Translations under genes and position numbers: made by a program
Source: Thermoguttaceae bacterium
GTDB taxonomy: Bacteria > Planctomycetota > Planctomycetia > Pirellulales > Thermoguttaceae
Direction: 5' to 3'
DNA length: 64,000 nucleotides
Assembly (NCBI GenBank): GCA_017434455.1
Contig: JAFRFG010000020.1
Span: 62,001 to 126,000 of the forward strand
Notes under the pieces: generated by a model
What the model saw: the letters and a program-made list of their open reading frames with translations, nothing else
Told to the model about the DNA's origin: nothing
Database searches by the model: none
In this document: positions 7,337 through 15,730 of the stretch, in pieces
Numbering within the stretch: position 1 is the first letter of the stretch
How the letters are laid out: each line of letters begins with the position of its first letter

Positions 7337-9169
7337 GTGAAGCGTTTTACCATCATCAAAGGGAACGACACCGGAACCCGTTTTGACTGGGACGGGAAAT
7401 CCCTTGTGATCATCGGCCGGGGGGCGGACTGCGCGCTGCGGGTCAACGACAAAGAGGCCTCTCGCCGCCATGCCTCGATTCAGATGGAAAACGGGGAGCT
7501 GATCCTCACCGATTTGGGGAGTCTCAATGGGACGTTCGTCAACGCCCAAAAGATCGAGCGTCTCGTGCTCCAGCTGGGGGACCATATTCAGATCGGACAG
7601 ACTTTATTGAGCTATACCGAGACCGAGGACGATGTTATCGAAGCCCCATCGATCTGCTTAAGTCCCGTCCTCAAGGATATTTCGGAAGAGTCCCAAATCG
7701 TCGAGCACTACCGCAACGACGAATTCTTCAGCGCCGGGGAAAAACCGTCCTTCCCCGCGGGGGCCACCGCCCGGACGAACACCGATCAATCGGGGTGGTT
7801 CAAAGAGGTCAACGCTCATTTGAATATGATCTACCGCACGACCCTGGCCGTCTCGCAGGTGCGCGATATTCGCGAGCTTCTGGAACGTATCCTGGGGCTG
7901 ATCATCGAGTGGGTCGACATCGACCGTTCTTCTATCCTTCTGATCGATCCGGAGACTCACGAAACCAAACTGCGCGTCTGCCGTCAAAAATCGAAAAAGT
8001 TTCCCCGCATTACCTCGATTTCCAAACGGTTCAGCGACTACGTCCTTACCAATAAAGAGGGGATTCTCCTGAACGACCGCGACTACGGCCAGGGGGTCTC
8101 CATCCCCGGTGTCCGCGAGGCGATCTGTGTTCCGATGATCGGCCGTTACGGCTCGATCGGCGTGATCTATCTGGACATCGTCTCTCCCCCCGACGACCAG
8201 CCCTCCGGTTCGGCGGATGGAAACAGCGGCGCGCTGCGTCTGACGAAAGATCATTTGAAACTCGTGTGCGCCATCGCGCACCAGACCGCGCTGGCCGTCG
8301 AGGATACGCAAAACTACATCGCCGCCCTTCAGGCCGAGCGGCTGGCGGCGATCGGACAGACCGTCGCGGTTTTGTCCCACCATATCAAAAATATCCTTCA
8401 AGGGATCCGCGGCGGAAGTTATCTGATCGAGCGCGGGCTGACGAACCACGACGAAGAGATGGTCTCGAAGGGATGGGGGGTCGTCGATAAGAATCAGAAT
8501 AAAATTTCGGATCTTATCCTCGATATGCTCACCTTCAGCCGGGAGCGGGTTCCGGTTCTGACGCGCGCCGATATCAATCAAACGCTGCTCGACGTCTTCG
8601 AACTGATCCAGGGGCGCGCGATGGACCTGGGGGTCGATGTGAAGTTCATCCCCCGCGAGACGATCCCGAAGTTCTTTTACGATACCGAGCAGATCCATCG
8701 TGCCGTGATGAACTTAGCCGGCAACGCTCTGGACGCGGCGCTGCTCCCCAATAATCCGATTCCGCCGGAAAATGATCAGCCGGTCGTGGAACTTCGCCCC
8801 GAGGATCTCCTGACCGGAATCGACGACACTCCCTCTCAGGAGCAGACCCTCCCTAACCCGGCCCCGAACCCGGAAGATTTTGACGACGATCACAAGAGCA
8901 ATGCCCGCGTCGAAATTCGCTCCGACTTTGATCCGGAACGAAAGGTGGTTTCGATCATCGTCGACGATAACGGCCCGGGGATTCCCAAAACGGATCGTGA
9001 AGACGTCTTCCGCCCCTTCTTCTCCCGGTGCAAAAGCGGCGGGACCGGGCTGGGGCTGCCTGTCTCCGCGAAGATTATCAAAGAACATGACGGAAAAATC
9101 GTCGTGAGCGATTCGCCCCTGGGCGGCGCGAGGTTCACGGTCGAACTCCCCTTCCGCCAGGAACGCTGA
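7337..9169 (+). CDS. FHA-GAF sensor histidine kinase
   Basis: Probable soluble signalling kinase: no membrane segment is visible. The GTG at 7337 is chosen because AAAAGG lies 7 bases upstream and the FHA fold starts there; 610 residues. Domains in order: FHA (about 1-95, with GRGADC at 27-32, SRRH at 42-45 and NGTF at 64-67), GAF (about 175-325), a dimerisation helix with an H-box AVLSHHIKN (His348/His349), and a HATPase domain with N-box around 459-466, DDNGPGI at 543-549 and GTGLGLP at 569-575. A linker rich in Pro and acidic residues (about 472-525) splits the ATPase domain. No response regulator is adjacent, so its partner is unknown. It is followed 19 bases later by menA. Confidence 0.88.
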   Translation: MKRFTIIKGNDTGTRFDWDGKSLVIIGRGADCALRVNDKEASRRHASIQMENGELILTDLGSLNGTFVNAQKIERLVLQLGDHIQIGQTLLSYTETEDDVIEAPSICLSPVLKDISEESQIVEHYRNDEFFSAGEKPSFPAGATARTNTDQSGWFKEVNAHLNMIYRTTLAVSQVRDIRELLERILGLIIEWVDIDRSSILLIDPETHETKLRVCRQKSKKFPRITSISKRFSDYVLTNKEGILLNDRDYGQGVSIPGVREAICVPMIGRYGSIGVIYLDIVSPPDDQPSGSADGNSGALRLTKDHLKLVCAIAHQTALAVEDTQNYIAALQAERLAAIGQTVAVLSHHIKNILQGIRGGSYLIERGLTNHDEEMVSKGWGVVDKNQNKISDLILDMLTFSRERVPVLTRADINQTLLDVFELIQGRAMDLGVDVKFIPRETIPKFFYDTEQIHRAVMNLAGNALDAALLPNNPIPPENDQPVVELRPEDLLTGIDDTPSQEQTLPNPAPNPEDFDDDHKSNARVEIRSDFDPERKVVSIIVDDNGPGIPKTDREDVFRPFFSRCKSGGTGLGLPVSAKIIKEHDGKIVVSDSPLGGARFTVELPFRQER

Positions 9170-9188
9170 TTTCGCATTATAACGACCT

Positions 9189-10097
9189 ATGAAATTCGCC
9201 CCATGGGTTTTGGCGGCACGCCCCAAAACCCTCCCCGAATCGGCATCGCCGGTAGTGATCGCCGCGGCGCTGGCCTGGATCGAAGGATCCTTCGCCGCGG
9301 TTCCCTTTCTCTTGGCGCTGATCTTCGCCGTTTTCGCTCAGATCGCCGCGAACCTGGCCAACGACTGGGCCGACTTTAAAAAAGGGGCGGACAGGGAAGG
9401 ACGGCTTGGTCCCGATCGTATGGTCGCCCTTGGGATTCTTTCCCCCAAAGCAATGCTGATCGGCGCCTGCGTTTCGCTGGCGATCGCCTGCGGCTTTGGT
9501 TTGGGACTGGTGGCCTATGGGGGAATAAAACTCATCGCGCTGGGCGCCGTGTGCGCCCTGGCGGTCTTTCTCTACAGCGCGGGGCCCTATCCGCTGGCCT
9601 ATATCGGTCTGGGGGATGTCGCCGTGGTTCTTTTCTTCGGTTTAGCCGCCGTGGGCGGAACCTACTACGTCCAGACCGGGCATCTGAGCTGGGCGTCGTT
9701 TTGGGCGGGATTGTCGTTCGGCTTTGCCTCCGATACGGTACTGACCGCCAATAACTACCGCGATCGAGTTCAGGACCGCGAGAATCGAAAGTTCACCCTC
9801 ATCGCCCTGTTCGGCGAGAGGTTCGGCCGCTATTTTTTCCTGGTGATCGGTCTGCTCTCGGCGCTGTTCTTCGCGCTGTGCTGCCGCTGCCTCGCCGGCG
9901 GTGATCCGCAAACGTGGCTTTGGCTGCTCCCCTTCCCCGGTTTTTGGCTGGTGATTCACTTGCTGACTTGGAGAAAGATGATCGCCATTTTTGAAGGGAA
10001 ACAACTCAATAAGATCCTTGAACAGGCGGCGAAAAACACGCTTCTTTTGGCTTTGTTTTACGTCTTGGCCGCCGTGGTGATCAAACTTACTTCGTAA
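9189..10097 (+). CDS. menA: 1,4-dihydroxy-2-naphthoate polyprenyltransferase (UbiA family)
   Basis: Attaches the polyprenyl tail to DHNA to form demethylmenaquinone, in the inner membrane. The 302-residue protein has the MenA start (WVLAARPKTLP), the Asp-rich prenyl-diphosphate motif NDWADFKKGAD near residues 58-68 and the second motif NNYRDRVQDREN near 187-198, with eight to nine hydrophobic segments. It suggests a menaquinone-based respiratory chain, in keeping with the cytochrome assembly gene at 58 kb. The terminator beyond it is oriented for the opposite strand. Confidence 0.9.
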   Translation: MKFAPWVLAARPKTLPESASPVVIAAALAWIEGSFAAVPFLLALIFAVFAQIAANLANDWADFKKGADREGRLGPDRMVALGILSPKAMLIGACVSLAIACGFGLGLVAYGGIKLIALGAVCALAVFLYSAGPYPLAYIGLGDVAVVLFFGLAAVGGTYYVQTGHLSWASFWAGLSFGFASDTVLTANNYRDRVQDRENRKFTLIALFGERFGRYFFLVIGLLSALFFALCCRCLAGGDPQTWLWLLPFPGFWLVIHLLTWRKMIAIFEGKQLNKILEQAAKNTLLLALFYVLAAVVIKLTS

Positions 10098-10108
10098 GGA
10101 ATCGCGAT

Positions 10109-10138
10109 AAAAAAAAGGCGGTGTCAAAAACACCGCCT
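10109..10138 (-). terminator. rho-independent terminator of the six-gene array
   Basis: A perfect 9-base stem (AGGCGGTGT 10116-10124 with ACACCGCCT 10130-10138) and a 5-base loop is followed, on the minus strand, by eight T residues (10116-10109). A second small palindrome, GGCCTGTCAGGCC, lies between this and the stop codon of the last array gene. It ends the operon starting at 18471 and faces menA tail to tail. Confidence 0.85.
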
Positions 10139-10186
10139 AAATGTTTCCCGGCATTTGGAAGGTGCCTGGGACCCGGCCTGTCAGGC

Positions 10187-11536
10187 CTAGTCGATCAGGA
10201 AGAGCAGCCCATGACCGGGGAGAATCCACTCCCTCTGGCGCGGGGCGTGGGCCGTACCGGTTACCGGATTGACCACCCGGACCGCTGCGGCTTCCTTCAG
10301 ATCGAGCGAGGCGATGATGCTGCGGCCAAAATCGAGGTTCACCAGCATCACGGCCTTTTGCGTCCCCTCTTTGGCCCGAAATTCCCCGACCATCACCGAG
10401 GGGGTGCCGGCCTTATCTTTGATCTCCTCCTGATAGGAGATGTTCACGCCGCGCAGCAGATCGCCGGGGTTGCCGGGCAGTTCGTCTGTCGGCTGGCTGA
10501 ACCAGACACTGGTGGAACGGAAGCGGTTGAGAATCTTCCCCAAAACCACCGTCTGCTCGTTGACGGTGCGCTGCATTTGGAAAGTGGGGGACTTTTCGTC
10601 AGACATATTTATCGGGCCGTAGATATGCTGCCCCGGCGAGAAAAAGAGGAACCATCCCAAACCATTGGCCCCGGCGGCCAGGGAAGTATAGGCCTGCAGC
10701 GCCATGCGCGCCATATTGGGCGGGGAGGACTGGGGACGAATCGCTAAAGAACTGACAATGTTCCACCAGGGAAGTCCATACTTTTGCGCGACACGACGAA
10801 CCTCCAGAAGATCGCGCCAGTAGATGTCGGCACGCTCTTGATCGGTCATATCCTCGGAGTATTCCACCATGTAGTTGTCATAACTGATAAACTGGGGCTT
10901 TACCTCTTGAACGTACCGCTCGAGGTACTCGGTGAACGTATACGTCTGCATCTGAGAGTCAACGTCGGCACCGATCGTCGTCGCGTAGCTCGGGAAGAGG
11001 TTGATATAGGCCAGCTTTCCGGGAGCGTACTTTTTGACCGCCGCGACGAACATCGCCAGAGCGGGGTATTTTTTCGCGCCCGGCTCGTCGGTGATATAGT
11101 AGCCGAAGATCTCGGGGTCGTCCTTCGTGCCGGCGACGTGCTCTTTCACAAAGGCGTCGATCTCTTCTTGTTTGGCGTCGAGCAGGTCGATCTTCCCCGT
11201 TCCCATCGCCAGAAGAATGTTGCGGAACCCGGCCCGCTTGGCATCCGGGAGATCTTTTTCCTCGACGAACGCCGGGACCGAAAAATCGCATTCGGCCATC
11301 CGAACATACCCCTTGGCCGGATCGTTCATGAAGTTCTTCGACCAGTAGACCTGGTCCCACGGGTAGACCGGGTAGAGGTCGTCGGGGAGGACCAGCGGTT
11401 CTAACCCGAGGGACTCGGCCGTGGCGTTTTCGTCCCAGGTGATTGGGTATGTACCGGCGTCTTCCGCCCAAAGCGCGGCGGAAAACGCCAGAAACAGAAG
11501 TGACAGAAGCGCTGAGGAAACAAGGTTGTTTCGCAT
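10187..11536 (-). CDS. secreted TIM-barrel glycosidase-like protein, array copy 1 (promoter-distal)
   Basis: Function not recognised with certainty; it looks like an exported clan-A-type glycoside hydrolase. 449 residues: signal peptide 1-24 (ends ALWA), an ITWDENATAESLGLEPL opening shared by all six copies, then a barrel with GYYITDEPGAKK (Asp150-Glu151-Pro152, a plausible acid/base at a strand end), AYINLFPSYA (176-185), ISYDNYMVEYSEDM (218-230) and PWWNIV (256-261), and a C-terminal beta-sandwich (about 345-449, GEFRAKEGTQKAVMLVNLD) like those that cap many glycosidases. Last gene of a six-gene operon; AAAGGA precedes the ATG. Assignment to a CAZy family would need a profile search. Confidence 0.75.
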   Translation of the reverse strand: MRNNLVSSALLSLLFLAFSAALWAEDAGTYPITWDENATAESLGLEPLVLPDDLYPVYPWDQVYWSKNFMNDPAKGYVRMAECDFSVPAFVEEKDLPDAKRAGFRNILLAMGTGKIDLLDAKQEEIDAFVKEHVAGTKDDPEIFGYYITDEPGAKKYPALAMFVAAVKKYAPGKLAYINLFPSYATTIGADVDSQMQTYTFTEYLERYVQEVKPQFISYDNYMVEYSEDMTDQERADIYWRDLLEVRRVAQKYGLPWWNIVSSLAIRPQSSPPNMARMALQAYTSLAAGANGLGWFLFFSPGQHIYGPINMSDEKSPTFQMQRTVNEQTVVLGKILNRFRSTSVWFSQPTDELPGNPGDLLRGVNISYQEEIKDKAGTPSVMVGEFRAKEGTQKAVMLVNLDFGRSIIASLDLKEAAAVRVVNPVTGTAHAPRQREWILPGHGLLFLID

Positions 11537-11582
11537 GGACGTCCTTTCGTTATTTGAATCTATGGTGGGGTTGGTGTTCGGT

Positions 11583-12905
11583 TTAGTCGATCAGGAACAG
11601 CAGCCCGTGGCCGGGGAGGATCCACTCCCTCTGGCGCGGCGCGTGGGCCGTGCCGGTCACCGGGTTGACCACTTGGATCGTCCCGGGTTCTTTAAGATCG
11701 AGCGACGCGGTGACGCTGCGGCCAAAGTCAAGGTTCACCAGCATCACGGCCTTTTGCGTTCCTTCCTTGGCCCGAAATTCCCCGACCATTACCGAGGGGG
11801 TGCCGGCGATATCTTTGATCTCCTCCTGATAGGAGAGGTTCACCCCGGCAAGCAGATCGCCGGGGTTGGCCGGGAGAAGGTCGGTCGGCTGGCTGAACCA
11901 CACAGCGGCGGAGCGAAACTTGTTGAGAATCTTCCCCAGCGTGAGCGTCTGCTCGTTGATCTCGCGCAGGTACTGCCAGGTGACGGTTCTTTCACCCGAG
12001 ACGCTGATCGGGCCGTAGCCGAAATGGGTCTTCGGCGTGAGGAAGCGATACCACCCCAGGCCGTTGGCGCCGGCGGCCAGGGAGGTATAGGCCTGAAGCG
12101 CCATGCGCGCCATGTTCGGCGGGGAGGATTCATCGCGGATCGCCAGACAACTGACGATGTTCCACCAGGGAAGCTCATACTTTTGAGCGACCCGGCGGAT
12201 TTCGAGAAGATCGCGCCAGTAGATGTCGGCCCGGTCTTGATTGGTCATATCCTCGGAGTACTCTACCATATAGTTGTCATAGCAGAGGAACTGGGGCTTG
12301 GCCTCCTGGACGTACCGCTCCAGATACTCGGTGAAGGTGTAGGTCTGCATCTGCGAGTCGCGGTCGGCGCCGATGGTCGTCGCGTAACTCGGGAAGAGAT
12401 TGATGTAGGCCAGCTTTCCGGGAGCGTACTTCTTGACCGCCGCGACAAACATACCGAGAGCCGGGAATTTTTTCGCGCCCGGCTCGTCGATGATGTAGTA
12501 GCCGAGGACCTCGGGGTCGTCCTTGGTACCGGCGACTTTTTCCTTCACAAAGGCGTCGATCTCTTCTTCCTTGGCGTCAAGCAGATCGATCTTCCCCGTC
12601 CCCATCATGACAAAAAAGCGGTGGAACCCTGCCTGTTTAGCGGCGGGAAGATTTTTCTCGTTAAGGAACGCCGGTATCGGGAAACCGCATCCGGCCATCG
12701 TTTCAAGGTCGCTGACCCCCGCTCCCCAGGGATAGAGGGGAAAGAAGTCCTCGGGAAGGATCAGAGGTTCTAAGCCGAGGGATTCGGCCGTGGCGTTTTC
12801 GTCCCAGGTGATCGGGGGAGCCGCGGAATCGTCCGCCGAAAGCGCGGCGGAAAACGCCAGACAAAGGGCCGGCAGGACGGCCAGGGGGACCCAATGATTT
12901 CGCAT
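11583..12905 (-). CDS. secreted TIM-barrel glycosidase-like protein, array copy 2
   Basis: Paralogue of the neighbouring genes; 440 residues, with signal peptide ending ALSA. It keeps the conserved DEP, YINLFPSYA, YDNYMVEYSEDM and PWWNIV motifs and the C-terminal GEFRAKEGTQKAVMLVNLDFG domain. It differs from copy 1 mainly in a shorter loop after YPW (residues about 58-75) and in the loop after LGWY (LTPKTHFGYGP), both expected at the open end of the barrel where substrate binds. A 46-base gap separates it from copy 1; AAGGA precedes the start. Function as for copy 1: probable exported carbohydrate-active enzyme, not proven. Confidence 0.75.
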   Translation of the reverse strand: MRNHWVPLAVLPALCLAFSAALSADDSAAPPITWDENATAESLGLEPLILPEDFFPLYPWGAGVSDLETMAGCGFPIPAFLNEKNLPAAKQAGFHRFFVMMGTGKIDLLDAKEEEIDAFVKEKVAGTKDDPEVLGYYIIDEPGAKKFPALGMFVAAVKKYAPGKLAYINLFPSYATTIGADRDSQMQTYTFTEYLERYVQEAKPQFLCYDNYMVEYSEDMTNQDRADIYWRDLLEIRRVAQKYELPWWNIVSCLAIRDESSPPNMARMALQAYTSLAAGANGLGWYRFLTPKTHFGYGPISVSGERTVTWQYLREINEQTLTLGKILNKFRSAAVWFSQPTDLLPANPGDLLAGVNLSYQEEIKDIAGTPSVMVGEFRAKEGTQKAVMLVNLDFGRSVTASLDLKEPGTIQVVNPVTGTAHAPRQREWILPGHGLLFLID

Positions 12906-12961
12906 GATATCTTCCTTTTATTCCATACAGCGGAATCGTGATTTGTCAAAAACCAAACGGC

Positions 12962-14302
12962 CTAGTCGATCAGGAAGAGCAGCCCGTGGCCGGGGAGAAT
13001 CCACTCGCGCTGACGCGGGGCGTGGGCCGTTCCGGTCACCGGGTTGACCACTTGGATCGTTCCGGCTTCCTTAAGGTCCAGCGAGGCGATGATACTGCGG
13101 CCAAAGTCGAGGTTCACCAGCATCACGGCTTTTTGAGCCCCTTCCTTGGCCTGGAATTCCCCAACCATCACCGCGGGGGTGCCGACTTTATCTTTGATCT
13201 CCTCCTGGTAGGAGAGGTTCACCCCGGCAAGCAGATCGCCGGGGTTACCCGGGAGCTCGTCGGTCGGCTGGCTGAACCACACAGCGGTGGAGCGAAACTT
13301 GTTGAGCATCTTCCCTAAAACAAGTGTCTGCTCGTTGACGGTGCGCTGCATTTGGAAGGTGGGGGTCTTCTCGCCGGCAACACTGATCGGGCCGTAACCG
13401 TGATAGGCCTGCGGCGTGAAGAAGAGGTACCACCCCAGACCGTTGGCGCCGGCGGCCAGGGAGGTGTAGGCCTGGAAAGCCATGCGCGCCATGTTCGGCG
13501 CGGAGGACTCATCGCGAATCGCCAAAGAACTGACGATGTTCCACCAGGGGAGATTGTATTTTTGAGCGATCCGGCGGATTTCCAAAAGATCGCGCCAGTA
13601 GATGTTGGTCCGGTCTTTATCGGTCAAATCCTCGGAATATTCCACCATGTAGTTGTCGTAGCTGAGGAATTGGGGCTTGGCCTCCTGGACATACCGCTCG
13701 AGATACTCGGTAAAGGTGTAGGTCTGCATCTGCGAGTCGCGGTCGGCGCCGATGGTCGTCGCGTAACTGGGGAAGAGGTTGATGTAGGCGAGCTTTCCGG
13801 GGGCGTATTTTTTGATTGCCGCGACGAACATGCCGAGGGCAGGGAATTTTTTCGCGCCCGGCTCGTCGATGAGGTAGTAGCCCATTACCTCCGGGTCGTC
13901 CTTCGTGGAGGCGACATGCTCTTTCACGAACGCGTCGACCTCATCGGCGTTGGCGTCGAGCAGATCGATATTCCCCGTCCCCATCGAGAGGATGAACGAG
14001 TGCAGGCCGGCCCGCCTGGCGGCGGGAAGATCGCTTTCGGAAACGAACGTCGGCATCGAGAAGCCGCAATCGACGATCTTGTCAAAGTCGCCGACCGACT
14101 CGCTGCCGTAGGAATGTCCTCCCCACGGATAGAGGGGATAGAAGTCCTCAGGGAGGACAAGCGGCTGTAAACCGAGCGATTCGGCCGTGGCGTTTTCGTC
14201 CCAGGTGATCGGGGGAGCCGCGGAATCGTCCGCCGAAAGCGCGGCGGAATAGGCCAGACAAAGAACCGGCAGTGCTGCCAGGGTGATCCAATGATTTCGC
14301 AT
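12962..14302 (-). CDS. secreted TIM-barrel glycosidase-like protein, array copy 3
   Basis: Paralogue, 446 residues from the ATG at 14302, which follows AAAGGA and starts a signal peptide (MRNHWITLAALPVLC) nearly the same as that of copy 2. The frame stays open upstream but that stretch lies in the intergenic region and does not resemble the family. Conserved DEPGAKKFPALGMF, YINLFPSYATTIGADRDSQ, YDNYMVEYSEDL and the C-terminal beta-sandwich are present. Copies 2 and 3 share the DRDSQMQTYTFTEYLERYVQEAKPQFL variant (others have DVDSQ and EVKPQF), so they look like each other's closest relatives. Confidence 0.75.
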   Translation of the reverse strand: MRNHWITLAALPVLCLAYSAALSADDSAAPPITWDENATAESLGLQPLVLPEDFYPLYPWGGHSYGSESVGDFDKIVDCGFSMPTFVSESDLPAARRAGLHSFILSMGTGNIDLLDANADEVDAFVKEHVASTKDDPEVMGYYLIDEPGAKKFPALGMFVAAIKKYAPGKLAYINLFPSYATTIGADRDSQMQTYTFTEYLERYVQEAKPQFLSYDNYMVEYSEDLTDKDRTNIYWRDLLEIRRIAQKYNLPWWNIVSSLAIRDESSAPNMARMAFQAYTSLAAGANGLGWYLFFTPQAYHGYGPISVAGEKTPTFQMQRTVNEQTLVLGKMLNKFRSTAVWFSQPTDELPGNPGDLLAGVNLSYQEEIKDKVGTPAVMVGEFQAKEGAQKAVMLVNLDFGRSIIASLDLKEAGTIQVVNPVTGTAHAPRQREWILPGHGLLFLID

Positions 14303-14355
14303 GATATTGTCCTTTTGTTTCTTGTAGTTATGGGTGATTTGTAAAATGTTAATGC

Positions 14356-15705
14356 CTAGTCGATCAGGAACAGCAGACCGTGGCCGGGGAGAATCCACTC
14401 ACGCTGACGCGGCGCGTGGGCCGTCCCGGTCACCGGGTTGACCACCTGGATCGTCCCGGCTTCTTTCAAATCGAGCGACGCGGTGATGCTGCGGCCAACG
14501 TCGAGGTTCACCAGCATGACGGCTTTTTGCGCCGCGGCTTTGGCCCGAAATTCACCAACCATCACCGCGGGGGTGCCGACTTTATCTTTGATCTCCTCCT
14601 GGTAAGAGAGGTTCACCCCGCGCAGCAGATCGCCGGGGTTGCCCGGGAGATTGCCGGTCGGTTCGCTGAACCAGACATTCGTGGAGCGAAAGCGGTTGAG
14701 AATTTTCCCCAAAGTGACCGTCTGCTCGTTGACGTCACGCTGAATCTGCCAGGTGAGGGTGTTTTCATCTTGCTGATCGGTCGGACCGTAGGTGAGGCCG
14801 AAGAAGAGGAACCACCCCAGCGCGTTGGCGCCGGCGGCCAGGGAAGTATAGGCCTGCAGCGCCATACGAGACATGTTGGGAGGAGAGGAATTCTCGCGAA
14901 TCGCCATGGAACTGACGATATTCCACCAAGGCAGACCGTACTTTTGCGCGACACGGCGAACCTCCAGAAGATCGCGCCAGTAGATAGCGGCACGGCCTTT
15001 ATCGGTCATATCCTCGGAGTATTCGACCATATAGTTATCATAACTGATAAACTGGGGCTTCACCTCTTGGACGTACCGCTCCAAATACTCGGTGAAGGTG
15101 TAGGTCTGCATCTGCGAATCAACATCGGCGCCGATCGTCGAGGCGTAACTCGGGAAGAGGTTGATGTAGGCGAGCTTCCCGGGAGCGTACTTTTTGACCG
15201 CCGCGACAAACATGCCGAGAACCGGGAATTTCTTCGCGCCCGGTTCGTCGATGATGTAGTAGCCAAGAACATCGGGGTCGTCCTTCGTTGAGGCGACGCG
15301 CTGTTTCACAAACGCGTCAACTTCCTCTTCGGTGCCGTTGATCAAATCGATGTCCCCCGTTCCCATCGACACAAGCAGACAGTGGAACCCGGCTTCTTTG
15401 GTGGCGGGGATATCTTCCTGGGTGACAAACGCGGGAACCGAAAAAGCGCTCTGGGCCATTCGCGCAAAGCTTTTGGCCGGATCATCCTTGTAATGATTCG
15501 ACCAGGAAGTAACATCGACTTGATCCCAAGGGTAGACCAGGTAGAAATCGTCGGGGAGCGTCAGCGGCTCTAAACCGAGGGACTCGGCCGTGGCGTTTTC
15601 ATCCCAGGTGATCGGGGGATTGGCGGGGTCTTCCGCCCAAAGCGCGGCGCAAAACGCCAAACCAAAAGCCAGCGGCAGAGCCAATACCATTTTGTTGTAT
15701 CGCAT
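14356..15705 (-). CDS. secreted TIM-barrel glycosidase-like protein, array copy 4
   Basis: Paralogue, 449 residues, signal peptide ending ALWA. It resembles copy 1 in the segment after YPWDQV (an NHYKDDPAKSFARMAQ loop against NFMNDPAKGYVRMAE), so copies 1 and 4 form a second pair although copies 2 and 3 lie between them. Core motifs DEP, YINLFPSYAS, YDNYMVEYSEDM and PWWNIV are intact. The loop after LGWFLFF is short (GLTYGPTDQQDE). It lies 53 bases upstream of copy 3. Confidence 0.75.
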   Translation of the reverse strand: MRYNKMVLALPLAFGLAFCAALWAEDPANPPITWDENATAESLGLEPLTLPDDFYLVYPWDQVDVTSWSNHYKDDPAKSFARMAQSAFSVPAFVTQEDIPATKEAGFHCLLVSMGTGDIDLINGTEEEVDAFVKQRVASTKDDPDVLGYYIIDEPGAKKFPVLGMFVAAVKKYAPGKLAYINLFPSYASTIGADVDSQMQTYTFTEYLERYVQEVKPQFISYDNYMVEYSEDMTDKGRAAIYWRDLLEVRRVAQKYGLPWWNIVSSMAIRENSSPPNMSRMALQAYTSLAAGANALGWFLFFGLTYGPTDQQDENTLTWQIQRDVNEQTVTLGKILNRFRSTNVWFSEPTGNLPGNPGDLLRGVNLSYQEEIKDKVGTPAVMVGEFRAKAAAQKAVMLVNLDVGRSITASLDLKEAGTIQVVNPVTGTAHAPRQREWILPGHGLLFLID

Positions 15706-15730
15706 CGTTCTATTGCCCTTGTTGGTTTTG

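Noticed and set aside
11421..12773. Long open frames on the + strand opposite the array genes (also near 13352-14170, 14380-15291 and 17485-18549)
   Set aside because: They are antisense shadows caused by GC-rich codon use; they repeat in the same relative position of each copy, lack ribosome-binding sites and encode Gly/Arg/His-rich sequence without domains.
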